Below, one piece after another: positions 15,009-18,733 of a stretch of 18,733 nucleotides of DNA. Each line of letters opens with the position of its first letter. Position 1 is the first letter of the stretch. The stretch spans positions 1 through 18,733 of the forward strand of contig BNTV01000098.1 of the NCBI GenBank assembly GCA_025996865.1, given 5' to 3'. The notes beneath the pieces are model-generated. The model did no database searches. It was not told the origin of the DNA and saw only the letters and a list, made by a program, of their open reading frames with translations. The position numbers were made by a program, and so were the translations under genes. The stretch is from Bacteroidia bacterium (GTDB lineage: Bacteria > Bacteroidota > Bacteroidia > Bacteroidales > Azobacteroidaceae).

Positions 15009-16496
15009 ATGGACGATATGGATTTTGGCGGCGGCGACCTTGATTTTGGTGGCGGCGATTCAGGTGGTTTAGATATGGGCGGCGACAGCGGTGGTGGCGA
15101 TATGTTCGGTAGCGATACCGGTGGCGGTTTTGACGATGGCGGCAACGGCAACTTGGGCGGCGGTTTAGATGACGGCAGAAGCAGCGATTTAGGCGGTGGT
15201 CTTGAAGACGGCGGCGTTGCTGACGATGCTGTTTCTGATACCGACAGTTCAGTATTGGATTCAAGCGGCGGAGAAAATTTAAACGAGACTTCGTCTGATA
15301 CAGCAGACACGCCAGCCGAAAACGAAAACGAAAATATTGCCGATGAAAACGACAATCTCAATACTGAAAGCCAAGAAACAGCGGTGGAAAATCCTGCTGA
15401 AAATGAAAATACAGCCGAAGAAGCGGACAACCTTAATGCAGAAAACCAAGAAACCGAAACACCTGCCGAAAATGTAGAAAGCGACAACACAGCCGAAGAA
15501 AACGATAATCTCAATGCCGAAAATACAGAACAGGAAACGCCAGAAGAAACTGAAAGTCCTGAAAATATAGAAAGTAAAACCGCCGAAGAAGAAACGGACA
15601 ATCTTAATGCTGAAAGTCAAGAAAATGAAAATGTAGAAGAAAACACAGTGGAAAATAACGAACAGGAAGCCACAAATGAAACTGATGCAGAAACGGAAAG
15701 CCCTGAAAATGCAGAAGACATAAATTCTAATGAAAGCGATATAGTCGAAAATAACAAAACGGCAACAGAAGATAATAACGCCGAAGGCGAACAGGAAAAT
15801 ACAGAGACAGCCGAAAATAACGAAAACGCAAATTCTGAAAACCTTGCAAGCGAAACCAACGAAACAGAAAACACAGAACAACCCGCAGAACAAACTCCCG
15901 AAACAGAATCCGATAAAGATTTTGAAATCGGCGGAGATCGCAATATGACTTTGGAAGAAGTACAACAATATCAACAGGAAGGTCAGGCTCAATTAGAACA
16001 CGAAAGAGGGACATTTGAGCCGGGCGAAACGATGTCGCACGAAGAATTTCTTAAAGAACAAGATAACTTTGAAAACGAGATAATGGGCAAACAAGATTGG
16101 CCTGATAACGATGGATTTGATGGAACTCCAACGGAGAGGAATTTAGAGGCAGGAGAAGAATTTACTCGTCGCAGTCATACTGATACCGTGAATGACGACG
16201 GCAATTTTGCTGGCGAAAAGGGTATTGGTTTCGAGGAAAGTGCTTTACCCGGCAATGAGGAAGACTACAAAGTTGCTGATTATGAAGTTACTGAAGATAT
16301 GCTAGAAAGTATTGTAGTTCAAGAAGGTACTGCTAAAGAGGCATTTGGGTATGAGGGAGGTGGTACTCAAATGAAATTTCAGGAAAAAATTCTTGATGCA
16401 CAAGGGGAACAAATGATTGGCGAAAATGGTAAACCATTGTATCGCGACGTTCCTATGCAGGATATGGTAGATTATGGATATATTAAGAAAAAATAA
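15009..16496 (+). CDS. Acidic repeat protein with C-terminal TNT-type NAD+ glycohydrolase domain
   Basis: This 495-aa protein has three parts. Residues 1-75 are rich in Gly and Asp (GGGD, LGGGLDDG repeats). Residues about 85-315 are almost entirely Glu, Asn, Thr, Ala and Asp, with four imperfect repeats centred on DNLN (residues 115, 140, 166 and 197). Residues about 355-492 read as a TNT (tuberculosis necrotizing toxin) domain: WPDNDGF at 364-370, TRR at 386-388, GFEESALP at 407-414, YKVADYEV, FGYEGGGTQ with Gln454, and a final MVDYGYIKK. In CpnT of Mycobacterium tuberculosis this fold hydrolyses NAD+, and a Gln in the equivalent GGGxQ is essential as I recall. There is no signal peptide or TM helix. 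Neighbours are HerA (2-nt gap) and SPFH (25-nt gap). The domain call rests on remembered motifs. Confidence 0.75.
   Translation: MDDMDFGGGDLDFGGGDSGGLDMGGDSGGGDMFGSDTGGGFDDGGNGNLGGGLDDGRSSDLGGGLEDGGVADDAVSDTDSSVLDSSGGENLNETSSDTADTPAENENENIADENDNLNTESQETAVENPAENENTAEEADNLNAENQETETPAENVESDNTAEENDNLNAENTEQETPEETESPENIESKTAEEETDNLNAESQENENVEENTVENNEQEATNETDAETESPENAEDINSNESDIVENNKTATEDNNAEGEQENTETAENNENANSENLASETNETENTEQPAEQTPETESDKDFEIGGDRNMTLEEVQQYQQEGQAQLEHERGTFEPGETMSHEEFLKEQDNFENEIMGKQDWPDNDGFDGTPTERNLEAGEEFTRRSHTDTVNDDGNFAGEKGIGFEESALPGNEEDYKVADYEVTEDMLESIVVQEGTAKEAFGYEGGGTQMKFQEKILDAQGEQMIGENGKPLYRDVPMQDMVDYGYIKKK
15349..15628 (+). repeat. Degenerate protein-coding repeats in the acidic linker
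   Basis: Four copies of a unit encoding DNLN(A/T)E followed by Gln/Glu-rich residues begin at about 15351, 15426, 15504 and 15597, spaced 25, 26 and 31 codons apart. Most copies are preceded by an AEE-like triplet. Synonymous codons vary between copies, so the repeat is old or selected at the protein level and is not a recent DNA duplication. Confidence 0.6.
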
Positions 16497-16521
16497 TAAC
16501 AACATAAAAATCAAAATAATT

Positions 16522-17631
16522 ATGTCAATTTGGAAAAACGATAACGAAACAGCCTACGCAGGAGGAAAAAAGCACTGGGCTGATGTGATTAAAAACACTG
16601 GGGATGGCAATCTTCTTATTTGGCGACAACCAGAAGAAGATTTCAACACCAATTCTACGCTGACAGTAATGCTCGGCGAAGAGGCAATCTTTATCAAGGG
16701 CGGCGTAATTGAGCAGACTTTTGAAAACGGAACTTACAAACTCTCAACCGAGAATTACCCGTTTATCAGTCGCCTGCGCAATGCCTTTTCCGGCGGAGTT
16801 AGCACTTTCAGCTGTGTGGTTTACTTCGTGCGGAAAGCGCATAGTATGCAAATATTGTGGGGAACTTCCGCGCCTTTACAAGTAGAAGACCCGACTTACA
16901 GTGAATATTTGAAAGTTCGAGCGCACGGTGCTTGCAAAATTCAGATTGACAACGGAGCTAAATTTTTGGAAAAAATGGTTGGCAACAATATCAACGAATT
17001 TCTGCAATACGAACTTATTGCCAACTATTTCAGTGAAGAAATGCAGCAGTATATCAAGTCTTCATTCAAACGAGCAATCAAAAATGCTGGAACAGATGTT
17101 ATTGACCTGATTGGCGATTCCGATGTTCTTGCGAATAATCTTCGTCCCTATATTCAGGAAATCTTCGACAATTACGGAATAAAATTGCAAACATTTGCTA
17201 TCGGTGGGGCTTCTGTAGATGAAAACGATGCCGGATTTATTCACATTATGGAAATGAAACGCAATCTGAACGAAGCCCGTTTGTATGGCGAGAATTGGGG
17301 TCGTTTCCAGTCGAAAGACATTTTGACCAATGTATCTGTCAATCCGGGAGCAGGCGGCGTAGCGGCAGCAGGCGCAGGTCTTGGAATGGGTATGGCGGCA
17401 GGCGGAATTTTCGGAAATATGGCGCAGCAGATGTTTTCCCCTATGAATCCTGTGCAACAACAGTCTGTTACACCACAGCCGTCCGGAAGATTTACACAGA
17501 AAAGTACCACGCAAGAGGAAAAAGAAGACCCTGTTGCAAAAATCAAACAATTAAAAAATATGCTTGATTTGGGCGCAATTTCACAAGCGGAATATGACAC
17601 CAAAAAACAGGAAATTTTAAGCAGAATATAA
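16522..17631 (+). CDS. SPFH/band-7 (YdjI / virion-core-like) protein with C-terminal SHOCT domain
   Basis: This 369-aa protein starts at MSIWKND. An in-frame ATG at 16474 overlaps the previous gene and adds a non-conserved tail. The opening is like that of YdjI-type SPFH proteins: a DLIxWRQPEEDF-like segment (NLLIWRQPEEDFNTNSTLTV), then the VMLGEEAIFIKGG strand pair and TFENGTYKLSTENYPF. The band-7 domain ends near residue 250 in a helix with MEMKRNLNEARLYGENW. A Gly/Ala/Met-rich linker (about 274-300) and a Gln/Pro stretch follow. A SHOCT motif ends the protein (about 336-369: KIKQLKNMLDLGAISQAEYDTKKQEIL). SPFH proteins oligomerise at membranes and organise stress or effector complexes; B. 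subtilis YdjI recruits a PspA-like protein. No TM helix is seen at the N-terminus. Confidence 0.85.
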   Translation: MSIWKNDNETAYAGGKKHWADVIKNTGDGNLLIWRQPEEDFNTNSTLTVMLGEEAIFIKGGVIEQTFENGTYKLSTENYPFISRLRNAFSGGVSTFSCVVYFVRKAHSMQILWGTSAPLQVEDPTYSEYLKVRAHGACKIQIDNGAKFLEKMVGNNINEFLQYELIANYFSEEMQQYIKSSFKRAIKNAGTDVIDLIGDSDVLANNLRPYIQEIFDNYGIKLQTFAIGGASVDENDAGFIHIMEMKRNLNEARLYGENWGRFQSKDILTNVSVNPGAGGVAAAGAGLGMGMAAGGIFGNMAQQMFSPMNPVQQQSVTPQPSGRFTQKSTTQEEKEDPVAKIKQLKNMLDLGAISQAEYDTKKQEILSRI

Positions 17632-17652
17632 AACTTTATAAATCAAAAGAAT

Positions 17653-18336
17653 ATGAAACGAGTAAATATTTATTGGCTGTTGTTGGATTCACTGTTTCTA
17701 ATAGTATTCAACCTCTTATTTTTTATGCTTGGTGATAGCGGCGATGCAAAAACTTCCGTCTGGATTTCCTATGGATTTATCCATTTCGCCTATCTCGCAA
17801 TGTTGCTTACGCCTTTGTTAGTGCGCAGAAGCAGTGCAGAACAAGATTACGGACGACCGCTTTATGTTATTACCTCTGCCTATTTTCTGACGGAGTTGGT
17901 CGCAGGTGTTACGCTCATTTTAATTGCGCCTGAAACGGTCAAAGTTACAATAATCATTCAGGCAGTTTTGGCAGCCGTGTTTATCGGTTGGCTGCTGGTA
18001 CATTTGATTGCCAACGAACATACGGCGGCGGCAACCGTACAGCGCGAAGCAGAATTGCTGTATGTCAAAGAATCTTCTGCAATCCTGCAATCTGTTTTAA
18101 GTCGCACAACCGACAAAACAGCAGCAAAAAAAGTAGAACGGCTTTATGACCTGATACACAGTAGCCCTGTAAAATCTACCGACAATGTGTGTTCACTGGA
18201 GCAGCAGATAATCAATGAAATAGAACTGCTTAACAATATTGGTCAAAACGAAATCGAAAAAATTATTGCGACCGCCGAAAAATTGTATCAACTTGCCGAA
18301 GAACGAAATCGGCAATTAAAAACAAATAACAGATAA
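17653..18336 (+). CDS. Four-TM membrane protein with helical cytoplasmic tail, function unknown
   Basis: This 227-aa protein has four hydrophobic segments near residues 6-26, 38-58, 73-93 and 97-117, joined by short loops (TM2-TM3 loop RRSSAEQDYGRP). The soluble tail (about 120-227) is predicted helical, possibly coiled-coil, rich in Glu, Lys and Ala, and ends EKLYQLAEERNRQLKTNNR. I do not recognise the family. It starts 21 nt after the SPFH gene and ends 4 nt before the next start, so it belongs to this operon. A four-helix membrane protein next to an SPFH protein suggests a membrane anchor or channel-like partner, but the sequence does not show a pore motif. Confidence 0.8.
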   Translation: MKRVNIYWLLLDSLFLIVFNLLFFMLGDSGDAKTSVWISYGFIHFAYLAMLLTPLLVRRSSAEQDYGRPLYVITSAYFLTELVAGVTLILIAPETVKVTIIIQAVLAAVFIGWLLVHLIANEHTAAATVQREAELLYVKESSAILQSVLSRTTDKTAAKKVERLYDLIHSSPVKSTDNVCSLEQQIINEIELLNNIGQNEIEKIIATAEKLYQLAEERNRQLKTNNR

Positions 18337-18340
18337 CATT

Positions 18341-18733
18341 ATGCCATATCAAGTAATAGATTTAACCTGTCCGGGCTGCGGCGCAGGCGTATCAACCGCT
18401 GACAATGTATGTATATTTTGCCGTCGCCCGATAGTAATAACTTCATTTAGCGATATATCATTCTCTCCATTAGAATGGAATAGATATAAGGCTCAAAATA
18501 GCGCATTATTGACTCAAAATCCGGATAATAATGGATTAAATATGTCGCAAGCGATGGCTTTATTAAAATTGCGGCTCTACGATGATGCTTTTCCCTACTT
18601 TAAAAAAGCACAAATGAGTTTTGAATCAGAACCATTTTTCTATGAGGCAATTTGTCTGCTCAAAGGTAAAAAAGCATTTGTTTGCGACCGAAAAACAGGC
18701 ATAGACAAAATAATAGAATATCTAAATGCTGCA
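18341..18733 (+). CDS. Zinc-ribbon protein with helical-repeat-like body, partial (3' end beyond window)
   Basis: An open frame of 131 codons runs from the ATG at 18341, 4 nt after the previous stop, to the window edge without a stop. It begins MPYQVIDLTCPGCGAGV and then CIFCRRP, giving a CxxC...CxxC zinc ribbon in the first 33 residues. The remainder (MSQAMALLKLRLYDDAFPYFKKAQ, FYEAICLLKGKKAF) looks like TPR-type helical repeats. Zinc-ribbon proteins often accompany SPFH genes. The C-terminus and therefore the full domain content are unknown. Confidence 0.8.
   Translation, partial: MPYQVIDLTCPGCGAGVSTADNVCIFCRRPIVITSFSDISFSPLEWNRYKAQNSALLTQNPDNNGLNMSQAMALLKLRLYDDAFPYFKKAQMSFESEPFFYEAICLLKGKKAFVCDRKTGIDKIIEYLNAA

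Noticed and set aside
15279..15992. Long hydrophobic open frame on the minus strand (about 237 codons, Phe/Ile/Cys-rich), plus other minus-strand frames at 14846-15601 and 15617-15943
   Set aside because: These are antisense images of the acidic Glu/Asn/Thr repeat region. The biased codons of the plus-strand gene remove stop codons on the other strand, and the peptides are low-complexity with no recognisable domain.
16474..16521. Extended start (ATG at 16474) for the SPFH gene
   Set aside because: It overlaps the end of the TNT-protein gene and encodes an Asn/Lys/Ile-rich tail. The conserved N-terminus starts at the ATG at 16522.
1..18733. CRISPR array, tRNA or rRNA genes
   Set aside because: No regularly spaced direct repeats with unique spacers, and no cloverleaf or rRNA-like segments, were seen by eye on either strand.

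Overview
The window looks like a chromosomal segment of a Bacteroidota (Bacteroidales-like) bacterium. It is moderately AT-rich, its promoters fit the TTTG / TAnnTTTG pattern of that phylum, strong Shine-Dalgarno sequences are absent, and the gene families are typical of the group (a MoxR/DUF58/DUF4129/DUF4350 cluster, AAA-ATPase/PD-(D/E)XK proteins, a REP-associated transposase). No rRNA, tRNA or CRISPR array was seen.

Region 1 (1-8453) is a housekeeping-type MoxR membrane cluster split into two divergent halves. On the minus strand are an RDD membrane protein, a MoxR AAA+ ATPase and a DUF58 protein that runs off the left edge. On the plus strand are a SpoIIM-family protein, an unknown polytopic membrane protein, a DUF4129 protein and a DUF4350 protein. 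Several junctions overlap by 1-4 nt, which suggests translational coupling. A stand-alone AAA-ATPase with a C-terminal PD-(D/E)XK nuclease-like domain (2788-4509) sits between the two divergent promoters and is flanked by a 9-bp direct repeat, so it looks like an insertion. CutC (8436-9185, minus) converges on and overlaps the end of the DUF4350 gene.

Region 2 (about 9200-10910) is a gene graveyard. It holds a 5'-truncated, frameshifted AbiEi-type antitoxin remnant behind a promoter with a dyad, a C-terminally truncated REP-associated (Y1/HUH) transposase whose reading frame contains a REP-like palindrome, an N-terminal fragment of a membrane-anchored retropepsin-like protease, and the tail of a DUF4143-type ATPase fused to that fragment. 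An apparently intact ATPase_2/DUF234 gene follows, with its own canonical promoter, a 5' hairpin and a strong terminator.

Region 3 (12340-18733, open at the right edge) is the most interesting part. It is a tightly spaced plus-strand gene set: an 888-aa HerA/FtsK-type ATPase with a C-terminal cysteine cluster; a 495-aa protein with a Gly/Asp-rich head, a long acidic repeat region and a C-terminal domain that I read as a TNT-type NAD+ glycohydrolase; an SPFH/band-7 (YdjI-like) protein ending in a SHOCT domain; a four-TM protein with a helical cytoplasmic tail; and a zinc-ribbon protein cut by the window end. A HerA-family motor beside an NADase recalls Sir2-HerA anti-phage defence, but the partners here (TNT, SPFH, 4TM, zinc ribbon) are different. 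It is a good candidate for an undescribed NAD-depleting, membrane-linked defence or conflict system. That function is inferred from domains and gene order; nothing in the sequence proves it.
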